NCBI GenBank assembly: GCA_021849075.1
Contig: JAJZTH010000001.1
Location: forward strand, 62,001 to 126,000
Source of the DNA: Pseudomonadota bacterium
Lineage (GTDB): Bacteria > Pseudomonadota > Alphaproteobacteria > Sphingomonadales > Sphingomonadaceae
DNA: 64,000 nt
Direction: 5' to 3'
Shown here: piece by piece, positions 43,752 to 51,795 of the stretch
How positions within the stretch are numbered: the first letter of the stretch is position 1
Layout of the letters: the number at the start of each line of letters is the position of its first letter
The notes under the pieces: generated by a model
Database searches by the model: none
What the model was told of the DNA's origin: nothing
The model's input: the letters and a program-made list of their open reading frames with translations, nothing else
Made by a program: the position numbers and the translations under genes

Positions 43752-43863
43752 GCACCGGCTCGCACCCCCACCCGGCTGTCCTACGTCAGTAGCCTATGGG
43801 CGGCCGGGTGGGGGCGCGGGCCGGTGCCGCACCAAAATGCGCCCTTTCGCGCATTTTGGCGAA
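43752..43863. repeat. Family B long hairpin repeat, copy 2
   Basis: GCACCGGCTCGCACCCCCAC at the left and the matching GGCCGGGTGGGGGCGCGGGC region at the right (with GCCGGTGC at the end) form a large imperfect hairpin. It is followed by AAAATGCGC..GCGCATTTT, the same second hairpin as in copy 1. It lies between lptB and rpoN and ends 12 bp before the rpoN start. Confidence 0.88.
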
Positions 43864-43874
43864 AGAGCGCCATA

Positions 43875-45407
43875 ATGGCGCTCGGCCCGCGTCTCGACAT
43901 TCGCCAGAGCCAGTCTCTGGTGATGACGCCGCAGCTCCAGCAGGCGATCAAGCTGCTGGCGCTCTCCAATCTGGAGATTGAAGCGTTCGTCGCGGGCGAG
44001 CTGGAAAAAAACCCGCTGCTCGAATCGGGTGGCGCGCCCGATACGCAGCCCGCCCCCGACGGCGTCGACCGCACGGAGGATCGCCCGGCCCTCTCCGCCG
44101 AAACCGGCGCCAGCGACGATCTGATCGCGCAGGGGCTGGGCGGTACGGACAGCCCGCTCGATGTCGATCATGGCGCGGACACTTTCATCGATGATGGTCC
44201 GGGCGACCGCATGGCCACAGATGGGGTCAGCGCCGGCGGCAGCGGCGGCGGCATGGACATGCTGTCGGGCGGCTATAGCGAGGACGCGCCCGATTTCGAC
44301 AGTTTCGCCGCGCCCGACATCGGCCTTCAGGAACATCTGATGGATCAGGCCCGCGCCGCGCTCTCGGGTATGGATATCGTCATCGCCGCGCAACTCATCG
44401 GCCAGATCGATGAAGCGGGCTATCTGGAGGCGAACCTGCTCCAGACCGCCCATGGCATGGGCGTCCCGCTTTATGATGTGGAGCGCGTGCTCGGCGTCAT
44501 CCACACATTTGATCCCACCGGCGTCGGCGCGCGCTCCCTGTCCGAATGCCTCGCGCTTCAGGCCAAGGAGGCTGACCGCCACGATCCCTGCATGGCCCGC
44601 CTGCTCGCCAATCTCGATCTGCTGGCGCGCGGCGCCCTGCCCCAGCTGCGTCGCATCTGCGGCGTGGATGAGGAAGATATGGCCGACATGATCGCCGAAC
44701 TGCGCGGCTATGATCCCAAGCCCGGCCTGAAGTTCGCGCATGACAGCGCAGCGCCCGTGACGCCCGACCTGTTCGTGCGCGCCACGCGGGAAGGCTGGGC
44801 GATCGAAATCAACAGCGCCACTTTGCCCCGCGTCCTCATCAACCGCAGCTATTATGTCGAACTGTCCACCGGCCCGCAGGATCGGAACAGCAAGGCGTGG
44901 CTGGCCGATTGCCTCGCCAGCGCCAACTGGCTGGTGAAGGCGCTCGACCAGCGGCAAAAGACGATCATCAAGGTGGCGAGCGAAATCCTGCGCCAGCAGG
45001 AAGAATTTTTCCGCCAGGGCGTCGCGCATTTGAAGCCCCTGACGCTCCGGGCCGTGGCCGACGCGATCGGCATGCATGAATCCACCGTCAGCCGCGTTAC
45101 CTCCAACAAATATCTCTCCTGCCCGCGCGGCCTCTACGAACTCAAATATTTCTTCTCCAGCGGTGTGGCGGCCTCTGGCGGAGAAGGCGGCGCGGTGTCG
45201 GCCGAAGCGGTCAAAAGCCATATCAAGGCGCTGATCGGAGCCGAAGATCCGCAGGCGATCCTGTCCGACGACACGCTGGTCGACATGCTGCGGGCCAAGG
45301 GCATGGACATAGCCCGCCGCACCGTGGCGAAATATCGCGAGGCGATGGGCATCGGCTCCTCGGTCCAGCGCCGCCGGCAAAAGGCGCTCAAGGGCAAAGC
45401 GGCCTGA
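43875..45407 (+). CDS. rpoN: RNA polymerase sigma-54 factor
   Basis: A 510-residue sigma-54. Region I is Gln/Leu-rich (QSQSLVMTPQLQQAIKLLAL), region II is acidic, and region III contains the core-binding part, the HTH (LRAVADAIGMHESTVSRVTS) and the RpoN box ARRTVAKYREAMGI. It directs transcription from -24/-12 promoters with NtrC-type activators, for example nitrogen assimilation genes; such a promoter is present before glnK at 51395. The ATG at 43875 has no strong ribosome binding site and lies 12 bp after a family B repeat, so expression may depend on that structure. Confidence 0.97.
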   Translation: MALGPRLDIRQSQSLVMTPQLQQAIKLLALSNLEIEAFVAGELEKNPLLESGGAPDTQPAPDGVDRTEDRPALSAETGASDDLIAQGLGGTDSPLDVDHGADTFIDDGPGDRMATDGVSAGGSGGGMDMLSGGYSEDAPDFDSFAAPDIGLQEHLMDQARAALSGMDIVIAAQLIGQIDEAGYLEANLLQTAHGMGVPLYDVERVLGVIHTFDPTGVGARSLSECLALQAKEADRHDPCMARLLANLDLLARGALPQLRRICGVDEEDMADMIAELRGYDPKPGLKFAHDSAAPVTPDLFVRATREGWAIEINSATLPRVLINRSYYVELSTGPQDRNSKAWLADCLASANWLVKALDQRQKTIIKVASEILRQQEEFFRQGVAHLKPLTLRAVADAIGMHESTVSRVTSNKYLSCPRGLYELKYFFSSGVAASGGEGGAVSAEAVKSHIKALIGAEDPQAILSDDTLVDMLRAKGMDIARRTVAKYREAMGIGSSVQRRRQKALKGKAA

Positions 45408-45600
45408 CCGCGCGCCTGTCCTATGTATGATTCATTTTTCGCGGAAGCTTTGAAGATGGAGTAGGAAAAGGAAGTCAAAGCGGCAGAGATGCATGCTCTA
45501 TATTGCGAGATTACGTGAACGGCGAAAAGGCGACAGCTTCTCCGTCCAACAAGGACCGAGATTTTCCCGACAGGCAGAATACCGCAAAATGGATGAAAAA

Positions 45601-45627
45601 CAGCGCCAGCTGCATTGGCTGGCGCTG
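45601..45627. terminator. Bidirectional terminator
   Basis: CAGCGCCAGC at 45601-45610 pairs with GCTGGCGCTG at 45618-45627. It is followed by CTCTAATCT on the plus strand and preceded by A-rich sequence on the other, serving the convergent rpoN and Cys-rich protein genes. The 190 bp between rpoN and this hairpin contain nothing recognised. Confidence 0.7.
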
Positions 45628-45648
45628 CCTCTAATCTAAATAGAAAGA

Positions 45649-45921
45649 TCAGTTGAAACCACAACTACCGTAGCAAGGCGTTCCGGGCATTGGGAGAGGG
45701 ATTTGGTTGGGCGGCCCGCCACCGGTTTCTTCAGGGCCGTAAATGCGAGGATAACACCAAGCGGCGGCTTGATCAGGATTGCCGAATCCGTCCCTTACAT
45801 AACGCTCAGTGCATTGCTCATAAGCTGCGTCAAGAGCATCCCAATCGGTTGCGGCTGCGGAACTTGCAAACAGAGGAGCTGCGAACATCGCTGAAATCAT
45901 AAACAATTTTTTGGCGTTCAA
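45649..45921 (-). CDS. Small secreted Cys-rich protein, unknown
   Basis: A 90-residue precursor. The TTG at 45921 is taken as start because AGGAG sits seven bases upstream, and no in-frame ATG is available. A signal peptide (KLFMISAMFAAPLFASSAAA) leads to a mature part of about 65 residues with four Cys (EQCTERYV, AAWCYPRI, GTPCYGSCGFN) and a Pro/Gly-rich segment. Disulfides are likely. Codon use and the flanking DNA are AT-richer than the neighbours, suggesting recent acquisition. No family is recognised. Confidence 0.6.
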   Translation of the reverse strand: MNAKKLFMISAMFAAPLFASSAAATDWDALDAAYEQCTERYVRDGFGNPDQAAAWCYPRIYGPEETGGGPPNQIPLPMPGTPCYGSCGFN

Positions 45922-46301
45922 TTGTCATCTCCTGATTCGTCCCCCGACCCCGGCAAGCTATCAAGCAGACTCGTGACATCAATATTGTTACGACTTAGGA
46001 ATGAAGATGACCGACATTGTCACATGTCTTTCCATATTATTAAGGATACAGAAGTAGTTATAACGCCATCACGGTCGAGGGTGGCGCATGGCGCTATCTT
46101 GAAATCGACACCGCGGGTCCGCGACAAGCAAGCGCTTTCCGGAGGACAAATGCGGCCAGACTATCATGACGCCGTCCACCCTTTCCGCCTCCATCCCATT
46201 CCAAAAATTGCGTCCCCTATCACCCCGCGCGCCGCTTGACCGCGCCCGCCCGAGCGGCAAAAGCAGCGTCCGAAACCACCGATAAGGATCGCCCTTCTCC
46301 C
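45922..46301. other. Gene-poor AT-richer gap
   Basis: A 380-bp stretch between the secreted protein and the D-amino-acid transaminase. Its left half is lower in GC (for example CATATTATTAAGGATACAGA) and has only an unconvincing plus-strand frame with poor codon composition. No repeat, tRNA or clear promoter was found; it may be part of the acquired segment that carries the Cys-rich gene. Confidence 0.4.
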
Positions 46302-47156
46302 ATGTCCGTCGCCTATCTGAACGGCAGCTACCTGCCGCTGGACGAAGTCCGCATTTCCCCGCTCGATCGCGGCTTCCTGTTCGCCGACGGCATTTATGAA
46401 GTCGCCGCCGTGATTGACGGCAAGCTGGTCGACAGCGCCAGCCACCTCGCCCGGCTGGAGCGCTCCACCGCCGCAATCGGCATCGCCCTGCCGCTGACGC
46501 TGGCGGAGATTGAGGCGGCGCAGAAGGAACTGGTCGCCCGCAATGATCTGACGCAGGGCCTCGTCTATCTCCAGATCACCCGCGGCGCCGACACGACCCG
46601 CGATTTCATCGCCCCGGCCGGCCTGCAACCCACCCTGTTCATGTTCGTGCAGGTCAAGAGCTTCGTTGACGTGCCCGCCGCCAAAACCGGCATCGCCGTG
46701 GCGACCATGCCCGACCTGCGCTGGGCGCGCCGCGACATCAAGAGCGTCGGCCTGCTCGCCCAGGCCATGGCCAAACAGGCTGCAAAGGACGCCGGCGCAC
46801 AGGAAGCCTGGATGACCGAAGACGGCGGCATCGTGACCGAAGGCGCCTCCTCCACCGCCTTCATCGTCACCGACGAAGGCATTATCACCCGCCCCTACAG
46901 CCAGTCGGTGCTGGCCGGCTGCACCGGATCGGCGCTGACCGCGCTGGCGGAGGAAAGCGGCATCGCCGTCATCCGCCGCGCCTTCACCGTTGAAGAAGCG
47001 CGCGCCGCGAAGGAAGCCTTCATCACCAGCGCATCGACCTTCTGCCTGTCGGTGGTAAAGATCGACGGCCAGCCGATCGGCGATGGCGCGCCCGGCCCGG
47101 TCGCCACCCGCCTGCGCGATCTCTACATCGCTTTCGCCCGCGCCACCGGCGTTTGA
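46302..47156 (+). CDS. dat: D-amino-acid transaminase
   Basis: A 284-residue PLP fold-type IV (class IV) aminotransferase. The PLP lysine is K147 in RRDIKSVGLLAQAM, the C-terminal phosphate-contact segment is TSASTFCLSVVKIDG, and the motif VTEGASSTAFIVTDEGII carries the conserved Glu. The start SVAYLNGSYLPLDEVRISPL and the arrangement FLFADGIYEV are typical of D-alanine aminotransferase, which makes D-glutamate and D-alanine for cell walls; branched-chain aminotransferase is a less likely alternative as it has EGIR-type motifs. The ATG at 46302 fits the family start. Confidence 0.88.
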   Translation: MSVAYLNGSYLPLDEVRISPLDRGFLFADGIYEVAAVIDGKLVDSASHLARLERSTAAIGIALPLTLAEIEAAQKELVARNDLTQGLVYLQITRGADTTRDFIAPAGLQPTLFMFVQVKSFVDVPAAKTGIAVATMPDLRWARRDIKSVGLLAQAMAKQAAKDAGAQEAWMTEDGGIVTEGASSTAFIVTDEGIITRPYSQSVLAGCTGSALTALAEESGIAVIRRAFTVEEARAAKEAFITSASTFCLSVVKIDGQPIGDGAPGPVATRLRDLYIAFARATGV

Positions 47157-47170
47157 AAATGACTCCATAA

Positions 47171-47234
47171 TGGAGGGATTGCCCATCCCTCCACCAATGC
47201 CTCCGCTATGGCGCAATCTTGCAGCCATAGCGGA
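47171..47234 (+). terminator. Two consecutive hairpins after dat
   Basis: TGGAGGGAT with ATCCCTCCA (47171-47193), then TCCGCTATGGC with GCCATAGCGGA (47202-47234). The second is followed by AGAAAAG rather than T, so the first, close to the stop, is the better terminator. The remainder of this 220-bp gap holds the promoter region of the next gene. Confidence 0.6.
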
Positions 47235-47376
47235 AGAAAAGACGGGCCAGATCGGGCCGTGAAAGACTGGCGACCGACCACTGCCTCCGTTTCTCCTCCA
47301 ATATGGTCGGGTATCGGGCTGATCCAATCCGTTCTTGCTTTATTCTCCAGAACGAAGATAGAACAGGATTCGGACC

Positions 47377-48378
47377 ATGATGGAAGATTTTTCCTATTCC
47401 TCGCCCGCCTCGCTGGGCGCTGATCCGATCGCCCCGCATGATGAACGCGCGGGCCTGCTGGTTATTGCCGACTGGATCGACCGGCAGGAACTGGAACCCG
47501 TCGCCCATGCGGCGGGCTTTCGTCTGCTGGGCACGATCGGTACGGATGATGCGCCCGCCCGGCTCGATCAGCAAAGCCAGTGCGACACGTTGCTGCTCTT
47601 CTGCCCCTCGGCCACGCCGCTGCTCGAACGACTGCTGGTGCAGGTGGAAACGCAGGCGATCCAGACCGGCATGGCGGTCATACTGGTCGCCGGATGGGAC
47701 ACGGTCGAACTGGCCTTCGCCTGCCTGCGCAGCCCCCATACACAATTGCTCTGCGATCCCGACCGCACCGAACTGGCTGCGGCGCTGGTGGCCGCTGGCG
47801 AACATCGCCCGCTGTCGGGGCAAGTGCATGACCGCGATCGGGACAGCATGCGCCTCCAGCAGTTGAGCGAGGAGGTCGGCCGCCTCGCCCGCACCATCGA
47901 CGCACTGACCCAGCGCACGCGCCTCTCCGCAGCGCCCGGCTTCGAGCCTGCGCCGCGCATGTCGGACCGGCCATCCGACTATTTCGGCATGCCCGCTTTG
48001 TCCCCGCTGGGCGCCGCGCCGGCCTCCGCCATGTCCGATGTAACCGCCAATCAGGTGCGCGATCTGCTCCGCGCCCGCCGCATTCGCGCCGATTTCCTGC
48101 CCGGCGATCTGTTCGCCGATCCGGCCTGGGACATGCTGCTCGATCTGCTGGCCGCCCGGCTGGAACAGGAGCGCGTCTCCGTCTCCAGCCTGTGCATCGC
48201 CGCCGCCGTGCCGCCAACCACGGCGCTGCGCTGGATTCGCACGCTCTGCGACAAGGGCCTTGTGGAGCGGGAAGCCGATCCGCAGGATGGCCGCCGCATC
48301 TTCATCAGCCTGGCGCAGGACGCCACCGACGCGCTGCTGCGCTGGTTCGTCGCCAGCCGCCGCTTCCTCACGATCTGA
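47377..48378 (+). CDS. Two-part regulator: receiver-like N-terminus and MarR-type winged helix
   Basis: A 333-residue protein. Residues 25-145 (LLVIADWIDRQELEPVAHAA, VILVAGWDTVELAFACLRSP) read like a degenerate receiver or flavodoxin-like fold without a clear phosphoacceptor. Residues 145-185 form a coiled coil (LQQLSEEVGRLARTIDALTQ). Residues 225-333 are a MarR-like winged helix with SSLCIAAAVPPTTALRWIRT and wing DKGLVEREADPQDGRRIFIS. No partner gene is adjacent. It is upstream of tRNA-Val. Its ligand and target are unknown. Confidence 0.75.
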   Translation: MMEDFSYSSPASLGADPIAPHDERAGLLVIADWIDRQELEPVAHAAGFRLLGTIGTDDAPARLDQQSQCDTLLLFCPSATPLLERLLVQVETQAIQTGMAVILVAGWDTVELAFACLRSPHTQLLCDPDRTELAAALVAAGEHRPLSGQVHDRDRDSMRLQQLSEEVGRLARTIDALTQRTRLSAAPGFEPAPRMSDRPSDYFGMPALSPLGAAPASAMSDVTANQVRDLLRARRIRADFLPGDLFADPAWDMLLDLLAARLEQERVSVSSLCIAAAVPPTTALRWIRTLCDKGLVEREADPQDGRRIFISLAQDATDALLRWFVASRRFLTI

Positions 48379-48435
48379 CTTTGCCCGCTTGACCGGCGCG
48401 CCTTTTGCCCCCAATAGGCGGCCTCCTCAACGAGA

Positions 48436-48511
48436 GGGCGATTAGCTCAGTTGGTAGAGCGTCTCGTTTACACCGAGAATGTCGGCGGTTCGAGCCCGTC
48501 ATCGCCCACCA
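48436..48511 (+). tRNA. tRNA-Val (TAC)
   Basis: A complete 76-base cloverleaf starting GGGCGATTAGCTCAGTTGGT. The anticodon stem TCTCG/CGAGA holds the loop TTTACAC with anticodon TAC, the T-arm has GTTCGAG, the acceptor stem GGGCGAT pairs with ATCGCCC, and ACCA is encoded at the 3' end. Confidence 0.97.
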
Positions 48512-48899
48512 GTTTTTTGGCTTTTAAAGCCCGTCCGGGGGACGGGCGGCCAAAAAACTCCCGAGCGACAGCGAGGGGTGCCTTTGCCTCTAAAGACAGC
48601 CCGCCGGACAAAGCTCCAAAGCCGTCTTTCACACCCACCGATACGCGCCCGAAATGTTCATGCTCCAGCAAGCATAGGCAGCGCATTGTTACTGCATGCC
48701 ATTTGCAAGCCTTCTTGGCGGCACGCTGATGCCGGTTCTGCTGATGCTGTCCCCCTTTGCGGTGATGGCGGCGAAACATGATGGCGCACATGCCCGCCCG
48801 GCCGCGCAATACTCGCCCCAGCCCTGCACGCGCCAGCGCCTGCCGCTGATGTGAAGGCGCATATTGCAGCGCAACCGCGCCGCTGCTAACCGCTTTCCC
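48512..48899. other. Hairpin-rich gap after tRNA-Val with a possible 52-codon gene
   Basis: GTTTTTTGGC at 48512 and GCCAAAAAAC at 48549 form an outer stem around an inner GCCCGTCC..GGACGGGC hairpin, probably the tRNA terminator. A further AAAGAC..GTCTTT pair lies at about 48591. A frame at 48696-48854 encodes a signal-peptide-like MPFASLLGGTLMPVLLMLSP followed by a short Cys-containing tail, but it has no clear ribosome binding site (confidence about 0.25 on its own). No other gene is seen in this stretch. Confidence 0.5.
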
Positions 48900-49127
48900 A
48901 TGATCCAGCCGCCCGAAATCATCCGAGTCTCCAAGTCCCGCGTGTCCTGCGACGGGTCGGGGGACATTCCCGCCGCCCTCGGCCATCCGCGCGTCTTTCT
49001 GGAGATTGACGAACATGGCTATGCCGATTGCGGCTATTGCGATCGCCGCTTCGTGCTGATCGGCGGCGCGGCGGACAATGCGGACGTCGCGGCAAAGCCC
49101 GACATCGCATCGGGCGCCAGCCTCTAA
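48900..49127 (+). CDS. zf-CHCC zinc-finger protein
   Basis: A 75-residue protein of the zf-CHCC family (related to the mitochondrial complex I subunit NDUFS6). The zinc ligands are Cys in RVSCDG, His in LGHPRVFLEI and the pair in YADCGYCDRRFVL. Function in bacteria is not settled; some link to respiratory complex assembly has been suggested. The ATG at 48900 begins MIQPPEIIRV as in homologues. Confidence 0.88.
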   Translation: MIQPPEIIRVSKSRVSCDGSGDIPAALGHPRVFLEIDEHGYADCGYCDRRFVLIGGAADNADVAAKPDIASGASL

Positions 49128-49184
49128 CCCTCCTCGCAAAAATTTTGATTGGGCTTGTGTCGCGCCGTCCCTATATCGGACGGC

Positions 49185-50627
49185 ATGACCGATCTCGCTT
49201 CGCAATTCACTGACGCCCGCGGCCTTCTCTATCGCCCGGGCCTGCTCGATCCCGATGGCGCGCGCCGCCTGACCGCGCAGGCGCTTTCCGCCTGCGACGA
49301 TGGCGAACTCTATCTGCAATATCGCGCGAGCGAGAGCTTCGGTTTCGACGATGGCCGGCTCAAGACCGCCGACTATTCCACCGATGCGGGCTTTGGCCTG
49401 CGCGGCGTCTCGGGCGAAATGACCGGCTTCGCCCATGCCAACGACATCAGCGAAGCGGCCATCGCCAAAGCGGCGCAGACGCTTGCCCTGCTCGATCCGG
49501 CCAAGGGCCAGCCCGCCCCGCCGCCCCAGCGCACCAATCGCCACCTTTATACCGACGCCAACCCGCTGGAGATCGTCCCCTTCGCCGAAAAAGTGTCGCT
49601 CTGCGCCGAGATTGACGCCGCCGCACGCGCCCGCGATCCGCGCGTCGCGCAGGTGTCGGTCAGCCTGGCCGGCAGCTGGTCTGTGGTAGAGATCGTCCGC
49701 GCCGACGGCTTTACCGCAACCGACATCCGGCCGCTGGTCCGCCTCAACGTCTCCGTCATTCTGGAGGAAAATGGCCGCCGCGAAACCGGCGTGTTCGGCA
49801 TTGGCGGCCGCTATCTTTATGATCAGGTGATGGACAAGGCGGTCTGGAACCGCGCCATAGACGAAGCGCTGGCGCAGGCGCGCGTCAATCTCCGCTCGAT
49901 CGCCGCCCCAGCGGGCGAAATGACCGTACTCCTCGGCTCCGGCTGGCCCGGCGTGCTGGTGCATGAAGCGATCGGCCATGGCCTGGAAGGCGATTTCAAC
50001 CGCAAGGGCACCAGCGCCTTTTCCGGCCGCATCGGTCAGCGCGTCGCCGCGCCGGGCGTCACCGTGGTCGATGATGGCAGCATCATGGACCGTCGCGGGT
50101 CGCTCTCGATCGATGATGAAGGCACGCCGACGCAGGAAAATATCCTGATCGAGGACGGCATTCTCAAAGGCTATATGCAGGATCGCCTGAACGCCCGGCT
50201 GATGGGCGTCGCCCCCACCGGCAATGGTCGCCGCGAGAGCTACGCCCACGCCCCCATGCCGCGCATGACCAACACCTTCATCAAGGGCGGCAATGACGAC
50301 CCGGAAGAGCTGCTCAGCCGCATGAAGTCCGGCATCTTCGCCAAAAGCTTTGGCGGCGGTCAGGTCGACATCGTGTCGGGCAAGTTCGTTTTCTCCTGCA
50401 CCGAAGCCTATAAGGTCGAGAATGGGAAGCTGACCGATCCGATCAAGGGCGCAACCCTGATCGGCGACGGCCCGACCGCGCTGACCAAGGTGGTCGGCAT
50501 CGGCAATGACTGGGCGCTGGACGAAGGCATCGGCATGTGCGGCAAGGGCGGTCAGAGCGTGCCCGCAGGCGTCGGTCAGCCCACGCTGTTGCTGGAAGGG
50601 CTGACGGTCGGCGGCACCGCGACCTGA
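49185..50627 (+). CDS. tldD: Metalloprotease TldD
   Basis: A 480-residue TldD/PmbA family protease. The zinc motif H260-E-A-I-G-H265 lies in VLVHEAIGHGLEGD, and the family segment GSGWPGVLVHEA precedes it. TldD works with TldE (PmbA) to cleave unfolded peptides and process modified peptides such as microcins; the partner is not in the window. The ATG at 49185 starts MTDLASQFTD. It follows the zf-CHCC gene by 57 bp. Confidence 0.96.
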   Translation: MTDLASQFTDARGLLYRPGLLDPDGARRLTAQALSACDDGELYLQYRASESFGFDDGRLKTADYSTDAGFGLRGVSGEMTGFAHANDISEAAIAKAAQTLALLDPAKGQPAPPPQRTNRHLYTDANPLEIVPFAEKVSLCAEIDAAARARDPRVAQVSVSLAGSWSVVEIVRADGFTATDIRPLVRLNVSVILEENGRRETGVFGIGGRYLYDQVMDKAVWNRAIDEALAQARVNLRSIAAPAGEMTVLLGSGWPGVLVHEAIGHGLEGDFNRKGTSAFSGRIGQRVAAPGVTVVDDGSIMDRRGSLSIDDEGTPTQENILIEDGILKGYMQDRLNARLMGVAPTGNGRRESYAHAPMPRMTNTFIKGGNDDPEELLSRMKSGIFAKSFGGGQVDIVSGKFVFSCTEAYKVENGKLTDPIKGATLIGDGPTALTKVVGIGNDWALDEGIGMCGKGGQSVPAGVGQPTLLLEGLTVGGTAT

Positions 50628-50711
50628 CAGCGCGCAGCGATCACGCGGCGACCCGAGCGCTTCGCGGCATGAATTGCGGAACCGCCCGGCTCGTCCGTTC
50701 ATTGGGCGTAC

Positions 50712-51287
50712 ATGAACATGCTGACCGACAGCCATGACGCCGTGACGGACGACTGGGCCGCCGCCCTGCTCGACTTCTGGTTCAACCAGGTGGGCGAAGC
50801 AGGCTGGTGGAGCCATGATCCCGCGCTCGATCAACAGTGCATCGCCCGCTTCCAGCAACTCTGGAACGAGAAGCAGGCATTTCCCGCCGAAACCTTCCTC
50901 AACCGCGCCGACGATGCCCTCGCCGCGATCCTGCTGTTCGACCAGATGCCACGCAACATGTTCCGTGGCGGCGCCATCGCCTTTTCGACCGATCCGCTGG
51001 CCAGAGAAATTGCGCGCGGCGCGATCGCGCAGGGCTATGACATTCAGATCGGCGGAGCCGGCCGCCTCTTTTTCTACATGCCCTTCCAGCATAGCGAGGC
51101 GCTGGAGGATCAGGACCTGTCCCTCACCCTGTTCGAAGGGGCCGGGGATGAACAATCGCTCGCCTTTGCGCGCGAACATCATGCAACCATATCGCGCTAC
51201 GGCCGTTTCCCGCACCGCAACGCCGCGCTTGGCCGCGCCACCCTGCCCGAAGAAGCGGCGGCGGCGGAAGAAGGCGCACGCTGGTAG
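50712..51287 (+). CDS. DUF924 family protein
   Basis: A 191-residue helical protein of the DUF924/YPO1982 family, TPR-like in fold. Typical parts are ALLDFWFNQVGEAGWWSHDP, LLFDQMPRNMFRGGAIAFST and LFFYMPFQHSEALEDQDLSL. It is soluble and probably cytoplasmic; no activity is established for the family. A CTGCC..GGCAG hairpin at 51296-51313 lies close behind its stop, next to the regulatory region of glnK. Confidence 0.9.
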   Translation: MNMLTDSHDAVTDDWAAALLDFWFNQVGEAGWWSHDPALDQQCIARFQQLWNEKQAFPAETFLNRADDALAAILLFDQMPRNMFRGGAIAFSTDPLAREIARGAIAQGYDIQIGGAGRLFFYMPFQHSEALEDQDLSLTLFEGAGDEQSLAFAREHHATISRYGRFPHRNAALGRATLPEEAAAAEEGARW

Positions 51288-51394
51288 ATATTTCCTGCCC
51301 ATTTTTTAGGCAGCTTCGCGCGCCTGCCCATTTTTTTGGCGATGCACCATAGGCCAACCCTCACAAACCCCGCATTAACCCGCCATTAGCAATT

Positions 51395-51410
51395 TGGCAC
51401 GCCTCTTGCT
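51395..51410 (+). promoter_or_regulatory. Sigma-54 promoter of glnK-amtB
   Basis: TGGCACGCCTCTTGCT matches the TGGCAC-N5-TTGC sigma-54 consensus, with GG at -24 and GC at -12 separated by exactly ten bases. It lies 34 bp before the glnK start. TGCACC at 51343 may be half of an NtrC site. Confidence 0.9.
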
Positions 51411-51443
51411 GGTAGTCGTCCGCACACCAATCAAGGGGGCGAC

Positions 51444-51782
51444 ATGAAACTTGTCATGGCTATCATCAAGCCGTTCAAGCTTGACGATGTCCGCGAGGCA
51501 CTCTCCTCGCTCGGCATCGCAGGTATGACGGTCAGCGAAGTGAAGGGCTTCGGCCGCCAGAAGGGGCAGACCGAAATCTACCGCGGCGCCGAATATTCGA
51601 CGAACATGGTCCCGAAGATCAAGATCGAGGTGGTCTGCGACGACGACCTCGCGCCGCGCGTCGTGGAAGCGACCCAGGCGGCCGCCAACTCGGGCGCCAT
51701 CGGCGATGGCAAGATCTTCGTCCTCGATGTCGGTCAGGCCGTGCGCATCCGCACCGGCGAGACCGGCGAAACCGCGCTGTAA
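51444..51782 (+). CDS. glnK: Nitrogen regulatory protein P-II
   Basis: A 112-residue PII trimer subunit that senses 2-oxoglutarate, ATP/ADP and glutamine. Tyr51 in the T-loop (TEIYRGAEYSTNMVPKIKIE), the uridylylation site, is present, and the B- and C-loop motifs GDGKIFVLDV and RIRTGETGETAL are intact. Its place before amtB and the sigma-54 promoter identify it as the GlnK-type PII that binds AmtB under nitrogen-rich conditions. The start at 51444 follows AAGGGGGCGAC. Confidence 0.95.
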   Translation: MKLVMAIIKPFKLDDVREALSSLGIAGMTVSEVKGFGRQKGQTEIYRGAEYSTNMVPKIKIEVVCDDDLAPRVVEATQAAANSGAIGDGKIFVLDVGQAVRIRTGETGETAL

Positions 51783-51795
51783 GAAGGGGGGAATG

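Noticed and set aside
45922-46239. 105-codon plus-strand frame upstream of dat
   Set aside because: No ribosome binding site, unusual composition and no recognisable domain.
48468-51302. 944-codon minus-strand frame covering tldD and DUF924
   Set aside because: Crosses tRNA-Val and two well-supported genes in other frames.
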